Shown: positions 1 through 6,553 of the stretch, one piece after another
Position numbering within the stretch: the stretch's first letter is position 1
How the letters are laid out: each line of letters begins with the position of its first letter
Source: Clostridiales bacterium
GTDB lineage: Bacteria; Bacillota; Clostridia; Lachnospirales; Lachnospiraceae
Assembly (NCBI GenBank): GCA_015655565.1
Contig: JAATEU010000114.1
Coordinates: 1-6,668, forward strand
Length of the DNA stretch: 6,668 nt
Direction of reading: 5' to 3'
The notes under the pieces: generated by a model
Database searches by the model: none
What the model was told of the DNA's origin: nothing
What the model saw: only the letters and a program-made list of their open reading frames with translations
Translations under genes and position numbers: made by a program

Positions 1-192
1 GAGAAAAATAGGGAGCATTTTAGAAATTTGCGACAATTAAATATTGACATAAAATTAAAAAACATTGATAATGTTACTATGGATGTACTTTCAATGGGTA
101 TGACCGTTGATTATGAAGTTGCTGTTGAAGAAGGCGCTACTATGGTTCGGGTTGGGACAGGTATATTCGGTGAACGTAATTATGCTGTCTGA
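1..192 (+). CDS. yggS: YggS/YlmE-family pyridoxal-phosphate-binding protein, C-terminal 63 residues (5' truncated by window)
   Basis: The reading frame is open from base 1 to a TGA at 190-192. The 63 visible residues contain [16 protein letters not shown] and then [13 protein letters not shown], the C-terminal signature of the YggS/PROSC/YlmE family (SMGM-x-D...A-x-x-x-G-x-T-x-VR-x-G-x-x-IFG). In this family these segments contact the PLP phosphate. Family members are single-domain fold-type III PLP carriers of about 220-230 residues that act in vitamin B6 and amino-acid homeostasis and have no established enzymatic reaction. Roughly 160 residues, including the PLP lysine, should therefore lie upstream of the window. 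In Firmicutes this gene (ylmE) normally sits directly before sepF, as it does here. Assignment is secure; the exact physiological role is not. Confidence 0.93.
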   Translation, partial: EKNREHFRNLRQLNIDIKLKNIDNVTMDVLSMGMTVDYEVAVEEGATMVRVGTGIFGERNYAV

Positions 193-259
193 CTTAAGAA
201 TGAAATGTTGGAATTATTCACTTGTTTAAATCGATTTATTTTGGATGGGAGATTGACAT

Positions 260-826
260 ATGGCAAATATATTTAAGAACATATTAGATTCATTAAAACT
301 GACAGAAGATGAGGATTATGACGATTATGCCAGCGAAATGGAAGAAAAGGAAGCAAAACGTGCTGAGAGAATAGAACGTAAAGCGGCGAAGCAACATGTC
401 CGTTCATCTTATGAAAGGGAAGAACCATCATCTGCTGCAAATACCAGGATGAACGAACCTAAGAAAGAAAAGGTGACCAGAGTGGAGAGAACAACAACCA
501 ATAAAGTGGTACCAATCCGTACAACACCAAAGGGATTTGAAGTCTGCATCATGAAGCCATCTACCTTCGAGGATTCCCAGGATATCTGCGATATGCTTTT
601 GTCCGGCCGGGCTGCAGTCATTAACCTGGAAGGTTTTGATGTTGATCTGGCTCAGAGAATAATGGATTTTATCTCAGGTTCCGTATATGCCATGAATGGT
701 AAGCTGCACCAGATATCAAGCTACATTTTTATTATATCTCCCGACACAGTTGATATATCCGGAGACTATCTTGAACTCATCAAAAGTGATGGTTTTGAGG
801 TTCCAACCCTTAATAAGGAATTCTAA
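260..826 (+). CDS. sepF: Cell division protein SepF
   Basis: SepF is a cytoplasmic Z-ring partner. It binds the FtsZ C-terminal tail, polymerises into rings, and tethers FtsZ to the membrane through an N-terminal amphipathic helix. The first residues (MANIFKNILDSLKL) have the expected alternating hydrophobic pattern. Residues about 20-85 form a highly charged, probably disordered linker rich in E, K and R. The conserved SepF (DUF552) domain covers about 93-170, including KPSTFEDSQDI, RAAVINLEG, QRIMDFISGSVYAMNG and IFIISPDTVDISGD. At 188 residues it is longer than the roughly 150 of B. subtilis SepF; the excess is in the linker. The ATG at 260 is preceded by GGGAG (247-251) at 8 bp. A 67-bp gap separates it from yggS and 5 bp from the next gene. 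Confidence 0.96.
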   Translation: MANIFKNILDSLKLTEDEDYDDYASEMEEKEAKRAERIERKAAKQHVRSSYEREEPSSAANTRMNEPKKEKVTRVERTTTNKVVPIRTTPKGFEVCIMKPSTFEDSQDICDMLLSGRAAVINLEGFDVDLAQRIMDFISGSVYAMNGKLHQISSYIFIISPDTVDISGDYLELIKSDGFEVPTLNKEF

Positions 827-831
827 TTCAT

Positions 832-1092
832 ATGGCTCATTTAATATTTAATACTTTATATGTGTTTTTTATTGTACTTGAAATGATTTTATTCCTTTAC
901 GTTATTACTTCCTGGTTTCCAATTAATAACCGCATTAAAAGCATATTGGTTACCTTAATTGATCCTATCCTGATGCCGGTGCGTTATTTATTGAAACATT
1001 CCATTTTCAATACACCTGCTGCAGATTTATCACCGGTAATAAGTTTTGTAATAATATTATTTCTACAGGAGTTTTTCTATGTTCTTAAATAG
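832..1092 (+). CDS. ylmG: YggT-family small membrane protein (YlmG)
   Basis: This is an 86-residue integral membrane protein of the YggT family. Two hydrophobic helices are visible, at about residues 5-28 and 66-85. They flank a loop with the family's conserved W28, the DP...P-x-R pattern (DPILMPVRYLL, residues 44-54) and DLSPVISF leading into helix 2. The family is often encoded next to sepF and has been linked to membrane and osmotic functions in bacteria and to nucleoid or thylakoid organisation in plastids; the biochemical role is unknown. The ATG at 832 lies only 5 bp after the sepF stop. Its AAGGAA ribosome binding site (815-820) is inside the end of sepF, with a rather long 11-bp spacing, so translational coupling to sepF is likely. 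Length is typical for the family. Confidence 0.92.
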   Translation: MAHLIFNTLYVFFIVLEMILFLYVITSWFPINNRIKSILVTLIDPILMPVRYLLKHSIFNTPAADLSPVISFVIILFLQEFFYVLK

Positions 1093-1148
1093 ATGGCTAT
1101 TCTTTTAACAAAAGAGCGCATAAGAGAAATAAGAAGTATAACAAAAGC

Positions 1149-1153
1149 AGGAG
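1149..1153 (+). promoter_or_regulatory. Ribosome binding site of ylmH
   Basis: AGGAG lies 6 bp before the ATG at 1160 and fixes that start. Another AGGAG at 1067-1071 belongs to the end of ylmG and points to a 9-codon frame instead (see findings). Confidence 0.8.
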
Positions 1154-1159
1154 ATAGAC

Positions 1160-1921
1160 ATGAATAACGATAAAGAAGAGCAGATATTGCGTAAAAGGTT
1201 TATGGATTTAGCAAGGGCTGCTGAAAATAAAGGTGTCTGTTCTTATACTGATTTCTTAAACCTTAGTGAAACCGGTGTATTTTATAGTATGAGAAATGTT
1301 ATGCCTAATGTAAATTATGACCTGTTTGGCGGTTATACAGGCGCTGAAAGGAAAGTATTATGCTTTTACGGAGATAATTCTGTAAAAGCTTTTTCAGATT
1401 ACATCACTTGTATCCGCATTCTTCCATTAAATATAAAATTCAGTGATGATTTGAATCACCGTGATTTTTTAGGAGCTCTTATGAATCTTGGCATTGAACG
1501 AAATAAAGTCGGTGATATCCTGGTAAAGGAGAAAGAAGGCTATGTCTTTTGTGAAACCATAATCAGCCGGTTTATTATTGATACCTTGGACAAAGTAAAA
1601 CGTACCAGTATCCGATGCGAAATAATGGATAAAGATGCACCCGAAGTACAGCCGGAATTTCAGGAAATACTCGGCTCCGTATCTTCTGCCAGACTGGATT
1701 CCATTATCGCTTTGGCTTTTCAAACCTCCAGAAACAGTATCCTTGGATTAATATCCGGCGGAAAGGTTTATGTTGATGGAAAATCAGTGGAATCCAACAG
1801 TTATATGTTAAAAGAAGAAGAGACCGTATCAGTACGCGGCTTTGGTAAATTTATCTATAAGGGAATGCAGAACCAGACAAAAAAAGGAAGATACTATGTA
1901 ATATTATCAAAATACGTTTAG
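1160..1921 (+). CDS. ylmH: YlmH-type S4-domain RNA-binding protein
   Basis: This 253-residue protein matches the YlmH family in length and layout. The N-terminal part carries GGYTGAERKVLCFY (57-70). The middle carries HRDFLGALMNLGIERNKVGDILV (about 100-122), a family hallmark. The C-terminal S4 RNA-binding domain (about 176-236) includes ARLDSIIALAF, SGGKVYVDGK and the basic tail. YlmH is conserved between sepF/ylmG and divIVA in Firmicutes. In B. subtilis YlmH is reported to bind ribosomes and to overlap functionally with the S4 protein RqcP in ribosome-associated quality control, so a translation-quality role is more likely than a direct division role. The start is supported by AGGAG at 6 bp. 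The stop codon is part of the next gene's ribosome binding site. Family call is firm; function here is by analogy. Confidence 0.94.
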   Translation: MNNDKEEQILRKRFMDLARAAENKGVCSYTDFLNLSETGVFYSMRNVMPNVNYDLFGGYTGAERKVLCFYGDNSVKAFSDYITCIRILPLNIKFSDDLNHRDFLGALMNLGIERNKVGDILVKEKEGYVFCETIISRFIIDTLDKVKRTSIRCEIMDKDAPEVQPEFQEILGSVSSARLDSIIALAFQTSRNSILGLISGGKVYVDGKSVESNSYMLKEEETVSVRGFGKFIYKGMQNQTKKGRYYVILSKYV

Positions 1922-1925
1922 GAGG
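1920..1925 (+). promoter_or_regulatory. Consensus ribosome binding site of divIVA, overlapping the ylmH stop codon
   Basis: A perfect AGGAGG shares bases with the TAG stop of ylmH (1919-1921) and stands 7 bp before the divIVA ATG at 1933. It selects that ATG over the out-of-frame ATG at 1928-1930, which would be only 2 bp from the motif. A strong site here would suit an abundant structural protein and allow translational coupling. Confidence 0.85.
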
Positions 1926-1932
1926 CAATGAA

Positions 1933-2571
1933 ATGATTACACCAATCGAATTACAAAGCAAAACATTTAAATCCGGTATTGGATACGATAAAAAAGATGT
2001 AGATAATTTCTTGAATGAATTACTGACAGGTTATGAAACAATATATAAAGAAAATATGGAATTAAATGATAAGATAAATGCCTTAAATGAGGGAATCAAT
2101 TATTATAAAACAATTGAAAAAACATTGCAAAAAGCATTAGTGCTTGCAGAACAGACAGCAGAGGATACAAAGGAATCGGCCAGAATGCAGGCAAAAGCCA
2201 TTGAAGAGGAAGCAAGAGGGAAAGCACAATTAGTCCTTGCAGATGCCTCCAATGAGTTTAATCATCTCCAGCAGCAGACCATCCAGTTAATCAGACAGTA
2301 TGAAGCTTATAAAGCACAATTTAAACATCTTGCAGCTGCTCAATCCGAGCTTTTGGAAAGTGATAGTTTTCAGGTACATATTGCAAATCTGAATACTTTT
2401 ATCGAACATACAGATTCTGATTTTAATTCAAAAGAAGACAGCACTGCATCTAAAACATCCTTAAATCAAAGTAACAATTTTACCTCTAATAAGCAGGCCG
2501 GTACAGAAAAAACAGATGCTGCAGATGATGATTTCGAATTTTATAACTTAAATGAGGAGGAACAGGAGTAA
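1933..2571 (+). CDS. divIVA: Cell division / polar scaffold protein DivIVA
   Basis: DivIVA proteins are self-assembling coiled coils that bind negatively curved membrane at septa and poles and recruit division, chromosome or wall-synthesis partners. The conserved N-terminal domain is clear: ITPIELQSKTFKSGIGYDKK, DVDNFLNELL, YETIYKEN (residues 2-41). Long heptad-like helices follow (about 40-145), including the family pattern Y-x-x-IEKTLQKALVLAEQTA. A Ser/Asn/Thr-rich, probably disordered linker (about 150-195) and a very acidic tail ending FEFYNLNEEEQE complete the 212 residues. Relative to B. subtilis DivIVA, whose Phe17-Arg18 insert into and contact the membrane, the aligned positions before GYD are Gly15-Ile16. 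It sits 11 bp after ylmH and 5 bp before aroB. Family call is secure. Confidence 0.96.
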   Translation: MITPIELQSKTFKSGIGYDKKDVDNFLNELLTGYETIYKENMELNDKINALNEGINYYKTIEKTLQKALVLAEQTAEDTKESARMQAKAIEEEARGKAQLVLADASNEFNHLQQQTIQLIRQYEAYKAQFKHLAAAQSELLESDSFQVHIANLNTFIEHTDSDFNSKEDSTASKTSLNQSNNFTSNKQAGTEKTDAADDDFEFYNLNEEEQE

Positions 2572-2576
2572 CAGGA

Positions 2577-3671
2577 ATGAAAACAAATATCACCTTAAAA
2601 TATAATGAATTGCCAATTTATGATATTATACTGGAACAGGATTACAATTCCTTATATCATGAATTAAATAAATTGGATACAAAGAATAAAAAAATATGTA
2701 TCGTTACGGATACTAATTTAAGTAAGCTGTATTTAAATCAATTAATGGAAATACTGAAAGATTATGCTAAGGTTGTTGAAACTTTCACTTTTCCTGCCGG
2801 TGAAGCCGGTAAAAACCTGGATACGGTATATTTACTCTATGAAAGACTGATTCAATCCAATTTTGACCGCAAGGATATATTAATCGCATTAGGCGGCGGG
2901 GTAGTCGGTGATTTAACAGGTTACGCGGCAGCAACCTATTTACGCGGTATTTCTTTTATTCAGATGCCAACTTCCTTACTTGCTATGGTAGACAGCAGTA
3001 TTGGAGGTAAGACCGGTGTTGATTTTCATGATTATAAAAATATGATAGGAGCATTTCATCAGCCTAAATCTGTTTATATGAACCTTAAAACATTAGTTTC
3101 CCTAAATGATGCCCAGTTCTATTCCGGCCTTGGTGAAATCATTAAACATGGGCTGATTAAGGATGCAGGTTATTACGTATGGTTAAAAGAGCATCGTGAC
3201 GCTATAAAAGCGCGGAATATGGAAACACTATATGAAATGGTATTTCGAAGCTGCCTCATTAAGCAGGCCGTAGTGGAAAAAGACCCGAAAGAATTAGGTG
3301 ACAGGGCATTACTAAATTACGGACATACAATTGGACATGCGGTTGAAAAACTTATGGATTTTAAACTGCTTCATGGAGAATGTGTTGCAATCGGTATGGT
3401 TGCCGCGAGTTTTCTTTCCTATAAAAGAAATCATATAATCAAAGAACAGTTAATGGATATCATAACAACCATTCAAAGTTTTCATCTGCCGGTTTCCGTA
3501 TCCGGTATAGCGGCAGATGATATCTTACGGGTAACTGCACATGATAAAAAAATGGAAGCCGGCAGAATCAAATTCATTCTGCTTTCCGCTGTTGGAAATG
3601 CTTATGTTGATACAACGGTTACAGAAAATGAAATGTTGCAATCCATTTATTATATACTGAATCAACAATAG
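2577..3671 (+). CDS. aroB: 3-dehydroquinate synthase
   Basis: AroB converts DAHP to 3-dehydroquinate, the second step of the shikimate pathway to aromatic amino acids, using NAD and a divalent metal (usually Zn or Co). The 364-residue length is normal. The NAD-binding glycine motif ALGGGVVGDLTGYAAATYLRG spans 104-124, followed by QMPTSLLAMVDSSIGGKTGV (129-148) and KNMIGAFHQP. The expected metal ligands are E187 (GEIIKHG), H250 (NYGHTIGHA) and H266 (LLHGECVAIG); HDKK at 332-335 near the C-terminal half is also conserved. Nothing needed for catalysis appears missing. The ATG at 2577 is 5 bp after the divIVA stop, with AGGAG (2564-2568) at 8 bp inside the divIVA 3' end. No other shikimate gene is in the window, so its place in a division cluster is unexpected. 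Confidence 0.96.
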   Translation: MKTNITLKYNELPIYDIILEQDYNSLYHELNKLDTKNKKICIVTDTNLSKLYLNQLMEILKDYAKVVETFTFPAGEAGKNLDTVYLLYERLIQSNFDRKDILIALGGGVVGDLTGYAAATYLRGISFIQMPTSLLAMVDSSIGGKTGVDFHDYKNMIGAFHQPKSVYMNLKTLVSLNDAQFYSGLGEIIKHGLIKDAGYYVWLKEHRDAIKARNMETLYEMVFRSCLIKQAVVEKDPKELGDRALLNYGHTIGHAVEKLMDFKLLHGECVAIGMVAASFLSYKRNHIIKEQLMDIITTIQSFHLPVSVSGIAADDILRVTAHDKKMEAGRIKFILLSAVGNAYVDTTVTENEMLQSIYYILNQQ

Positions 3672-3700
3672 AAAGTATATTTATAAAACAATATGGACTT

Positions 3701-3705
3701 GGAGG
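3701..3705 (+). promoter_or_regulatory. Ribosome binding site of lspA
   Basis: GGAGG stands 4 bp before the ATG at 3710, a slightly short spacing. It supports that start; no other in-frame start codon with a better site is nearby. No convincing promoter was found in the 38-bp aroB-lspA gap. Confidence 0.7.
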
Positions 3706-3709
3706 CTTT

Positions 3710-4213
3710 ATGAAAAAAATAAGACATTTGATTTATGTTGTTTTATTAATAGCATTTGATCAATATACAAAGTATTTGGCTGTTACTCATTTAAAGGACG
3801 GAGGACCCATTCAAATTATACCAAAGGTCCTTAAATTGTATTACCATGAGAATAATGGCGCCGTATGGGGTATTATGAGTGGTAAAATCAGTTTTTTAAT
3901 TATTTTTACAATCATTATCATGGCAGGTATGATATTCTTCTATTTAAAGATACCTGGCAGCAAACGTTATGATTTTATGCATATTGTCATAGTTATCCTT
4001 ACAGCAGGGGCTATGGGTAATTTTATTGACAGAATTGTTAATCAATATGTGGTAGATTTTATATACTTTGAACTAATCGATTTTCCTATCTTTAATGCAG
4101 CAGATACTTATGTTACCTGTTCAGCGGTGCTGTTAATATTTTTAAGCTTATTTTATTACAAAGATGAGGATTTTGCTTTCTTGAATAAGAAAGAAGAACA
4201 AAAACATGAATAA
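3710..4213 (+). CDS. lspA: Lipoprotein signal peptidase (signal peptidase II)
   Basis: LspA is the membrane aspartyl protease that removes the signal peptide from prolipoproteins after Lgt adds diacylglycerol to the lipobox cysteine. At 167 residues it has the usual size. Four hydrophobic segments are visible (about 6-24, 59-78, 90-106, 132-150). The family motifs are in order: FDQYTK (D17), HENNGAVWGI (N49), GAMGNFIDR (N104, D107, R108), VVDFI (D116) and FNAADT (N129, D132). By comparison with the Pseudomonas structure, D116 and D132 are the catalytic pair. A basic N-terminus and a charged cytoplasmic tail (KDEDFAFLNKKEEQKHE) are normal. The end overlaps the next gene by 8 bp, indicating coupled translation. 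This enzyme is the target of globomycin in other bacteria. Confidence 0.97.
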   Translation: MKKIRHLIYVVLLIAFDQYTKYLAVTHLKDGGPIQIIPKVLKLYYHENNGAVWGIMSGKISFLIIFTIIIMAGMIFFYLKIPGSKRYDFMHIVIVILTAGAMGNFIDRIVNQYVVDFIYFELIDFPIFNAADTYVTCSAVLLIFLSLFYYKDEDFAFLNKKEEQKHE

Positions 4214-5141
4214 CCAAATGATTGATTTAACTGTTGATGCGAAAGACAGCGGTATCCGCATTGATAAATATATCGCTGAAAACCAGGAAGCTTTAACACG
4301 GTCTTATATTCAGAAGCTAATTCAGGAGGGCAGGATTTTAGTTAATAATAATGCAGTGAAGGCAAATTATAAGGTTTCTGCTAAAGATTCCATTATAATT
4401 AATCTCCCTTTGCCTGTTAACCTTGAGATAAGTCCTGAAGATATTCCGATTGATATTATTTATGAAGATAAAGATATCATTATTATTAACAAAGAAAAAG
4501 GTATGGTAGTACACCCGGCGGCCGGTCATTATTCCGGTACGTTAGTAAACAGTCTCCTTTACCACTGCAGGAATGAATTATCCGGTATTAACGGTGTGTT
4601 CCGTCCCGGCATTGTTCATCGGATTGACCGAAATACGACCGGTGTAATCGTAGCATGTAAAAACGATAAAGCACATCAATTTATTGCAGAACAGCTTATG
4701 GTTCATTCCATAACCAGAAAATATAATGCTGTTGTTTATAATGTCTTTAAAGCAGACAGCGGAACCGTGGAGGCTCCTATTGGCAGACATCCCATTGACC
4801 GTAAAAAAATGGCCGTTAATCATAAAAACGGTAAGACTGCTATTACAAACTATAAAGTTCTTGAAAACTTAAGCAACAAATACGCTCATATCGAATGCTC
4901 CCTGCAAACGGGCCGGACTCATCAAATCAGGGTTCATATGGCTGGCATTGGACATCCTATATTAGGCGATAATGTTTACGGCCCAGATAAAGATATTTTT
5001 CATCTGGAGGGTCAAGCCCTGCATGCCAGAATTTTAGGGTTTTTGCATCCCGCAACAAAAGAATATGTTGAATTTGAAGCACCTTTGCCGGAATATTTTG
5101 AAACACTGCTAACTAAATTAAGAAAATCAGGTAATTCGTAA
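4206..5141 (+). CDS. rluD: RluA/RluD-family large-subunit rRNA pseudouridine synthase
   Basis: This enzyme isomerises uridine to pseudouridine in RNA, most likely in 23S rRNA. The 311 residues contain an N-terminal S4 RNA-binding domain (about 15-75: RIDKYIAENQEALTRSYIQK, EGRILVNN), then the catalytic domain with IINKEKGMVVHPAAGH (93-108), the motif II loop GIVHRIDRNTTG with catalytic D141, and QTGRTHQIRVHM (234-245). The S4 domain plus this length favours the RluD/YlyB subgroup (E. coli RluD modifies helix 69) over RluA or RluC, but exact target positions cannot be read from sequence. The ATG at 4206 overlaps the lspA end by 8 bp and has only an A/G-rich weak site (AAGAAAGAAG), so translation probably depends on lspA. 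The in-frame ATG at 4218 is an alternative start. Confidence 0.94.
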   Translation: MNNQMIDLTVDAKDSGIRIDKYIAENQEALTRSYIQKLIQEGRILVNNNAVKANYKVSAKDSIIINLPLPVNLEISPEDIPIDIIYEDKDIIIINKEKGMVVHPAAGHYSGTLVNSLLYHCRNELSGINGVFRPGIVHRIDRNTTGVIVACKNDKAHQFIAEQLMVHSITRKYNAVVYNVFKADSGTVEAPIGRHPIDRKKMAVNHKNGKTAITNYKVLENLSNKYAHIECSLQTGRTHQIRVHMAGIGHPILGDNVYGPDKDIFHLEGQALHARILGFLHPATKEYVEFEAPLPEYFETLLTKLRKSGNS

Positions 5142-5146
5142 CGAAA

Positions 5147-5175
5147 GATAACTTATACAGAATTGATAACTTATA
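5147..5175 (+). repeat. 11-bp direct repeat GATAACTTATA in the rluD-ATPase gap
   Basis: GATAACTTATA occurs at 5147-5157 and again at 5165-5175, 18 bp apart start to start, just upstream of the ATPase gene. The second copy runs into TATAAT (5174-5179), which could be a -10 box, but no good -35 lies 16-18 bp upstream. It may be a tandem binding site for a regulator or a chance AT-rich duplication. The repeat itself is plain; its function is not shown. Confidence 0.5.
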
Positions 5176-5191
5176 TAATTAAGGTAAAGTT

Positions 5192-5197
5192 AAGGAG
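5192..5197 (+). promoter_or_regulatory. Ribosome binding site deciding a TTG start at 5205
   Basis: AAGGAG stands 7 bp before TTG at 5205-5207. It is the only good site in this region and makes TTG 5205 much more likely than the in-frame TTG at 5163, which has no purine-rich motif at the right distance. Confidence 0.82.
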
Positions 5198-5204
5198 TAC
5201 TGCT

Positions 5205-6512
5205 TTGAAGAGGAAACTGATTAATAAATTGTTAGATTGGAAAGAATCATCCCCAAAGAAACTAATTTTGCTTACCGGAGGCCGCGGAGTAGGCAAGACT
5301 TATTTGGCGTACGATTTTGCCAAATCCTTTTATACGGAGTTTATTTATATTAATTTTGAAACAGAACCTTCCCTTTATGATTTACTATTTAAAACCGCTC
5401 CTTTACAAACAGAGACTGTTTTAAAGGATTATTTTCATATATCCGGAGCCGCCGGTCCGGTTTTGGTAATATTGGATGAAATTACTTTGTGCCCTGATTT
5501 TAGAAAGGTTATAAACCTACTTTCAAAGGCCGGGACATTACTTCATACCATAGCAATTTCCAGTTTTTTTGCGGATACCTGCGAATACGAAGATAACTTT
5601 ATTCAACTGCACCTTTCTCCATTAGATTTTGAAGAATTTTTAATTACAACAGGCAATGAATGGTATATTGAAGTAATAACGGAGCATTACAGCTCCAATG
5701 CAAAAATTCCGGATATCGTTCATAAAGAATTGCTTACCTTATTTGAACTCTATCTGCAAATCGGCGGGATGCCTTTAGCCGTAAACGAATTTATAAACAC
5801 AGGTTCAACGCTCAACATATCAGAACAGCATAGAATATTATTAAATTCTTATATTTCTGATATATACAAAAATAATTCAGAAGGTGATTTCTTAAAAATC
5901 AGCCAGGTTTTTAATACCATAGACAAACAATTATGCAAGGAAAACCATAAATTTCAATACAAATTAATTCGTAAAGGTGCGACTCATGGATTATATGCGC
6001 ATGCATTGCAATACATAAAAAACTCCTATTATGGCATCCGTTGTTCTAAATTTGAAGAGGGGCAGTTAAATCACCGGAATGAAAAAGAGCATCCGGCACA
6101 GGGAACCGTTTTGCCTTCTTTCATTGGAGATAACCCACATCCCTGCTTTAAGCTGTATATGATGGATATCGGAATGTTATATTCTACAATAAAAACACAG
6201 CATGCCATCATAAAAGAGCAATGGAAGAAAGGATTAATTGAAAATTATGTTGCACAGTGCCTAGCTGCTATTGGATATCCCTTATATTTTTGGGAATCCG
6301 ATTCACAATCCAAAATTGATTTCATAATTTGTAAAGATAATCAAATCCTTCCAATCGAAGTAAAAGCGGATGAAAATACCCGTTCCAGGAATGTAAGTAT
6401 ATTCCGGACAAAATATCAATCTGTTACGGATTCTGTTAAAATATCAACCAGAAATTTTGATTACGTTAATCATGTCAAATATGTACCCATATATGCCGTA
6501 TTTTGTTTATAA
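5205..6512 (+). CDS. AAA-type ATPase fused to a DUF4143 domain (PD-(D/E)XK-like)
   Basis: This is a 435-residue protein of the AAA_14-DUF4143 family. The N-terminal ATPase has a Walker A, GGRGVGKT (25-32), and a Walker B, LVILDE (87-92). LDFEEFL (about 140-146) and YLQIGGMPLAV (183-193) are further family hallmarks. The C-terminal part has FKLYMMDIGML (about 315-325), KGLIENYVAQ (352-361), then KIDFIICKDNQILPIEVKA (380-398), whose D382...E395-V-K397 layout resembles a PD-(D/E)XK nuclease core. Family function is not established; nuclease activity is inference. About 13 extra residues (roughly 288-300) precede the FKLY motif compared with how I remember relatives. It starts with TTG, chosen from AAGGAG at 7 bp, and follows rluD by 63 bp. 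A terminator follows, so it is the last gene of this transcription block. Confidence 0.88.
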   Translation: MKRKLINKLLDWKESSPKKLILLTGGRGVGKTYLAYDFAKSFYTEFIYINFETEPSLYDLLFKTAPLQTETVLKDYFHISGAAGPVLVILDEITLCPDFRKVINLLSKAGTLLHTIAISSFFADTCEYEDNFIQLHLSPLDFEEFLITTGNEWYIEVITEHYSSNAKIPDIVHKELLTLFELYLQIGGMPLAVNEFINTGSTLNISEQHRILLNSYISDIYKNNSEGDFLKISQVFNTIDKQLCKENHKFQYKLIRKGATHGLYAHALQYIKNSYYGIRCSKFEEGQLNHRNEKEHPAQGTVLPSFIGDNPHPCFKLYMMDIGMLYSTIKTQHAIIKEQWKKGLIENYVAQCLAAIGYPLYFWESDSQSKIDFIICKDNQILPIEVKADENTRSRNVSIFRTKYQSVTDSVKISTRNFDYVNHVKYVPIYAVFCL

Positions 6513-6553
6513 AAATAATGGCCTTTATTTTCACACATCTCATATGTATCCAT

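Noticed and set aside
200..229. Nine-codon frame in the yggS-sepF gap
   Set aside because: Only a weak purine stretch precedes it and there is no associated hairpin or terminator, so no support for a leader peptide.
193..259. Possible sepF promoter (TTGGAA and TTTATT-like boxes)
   Set aside because: No pair of boxes matches both consensus and a 16-18 bp spacing; the boxes are common in AT-rich DNA.
409..621. Minus-strand open frames inside sepF, ylmH and rluD
   Set aside because: They lie wholly opposite well-identified genes, have no ribosome binding sites of note and show no family features.
1101..1115. TCTTTT-AAC-AAAAGA stem as a terminator after ylmG
   Set aside because: Only six A/T-rich pairs with a 3-base loop and no T run after it; too weak to terminate.
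1093..1167. 24-codon open frame starting directly after the ylmG stop and overlapping the ylmH start
   Set aside because: It has no ribosome binding site in place and no recognisable protein features; it probably reflects a short gap without stops.
3604..3709. Promoter for lspA using TTGCAA or TTGATA with TATACT
   Set aside because: The spacings between boxes are wrong (about 11 bp, or well over 20 bp), so no credible promoter can be called.
3693..3713. Six-codon frame MDLEAL ending in the lspA start
   Set aside because: It lacks a ribosome binding site; the ATGA overlap arises simply from the lspA start sequence.
5163..5204. N-terminal extension of the ATPase from TTG 5163 (14 more residues)
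   Set aside because: No ribosome binding site precedes 5163, while AAGGAG is well placed for TTG 5205, and the family usually begins near MKRKL.
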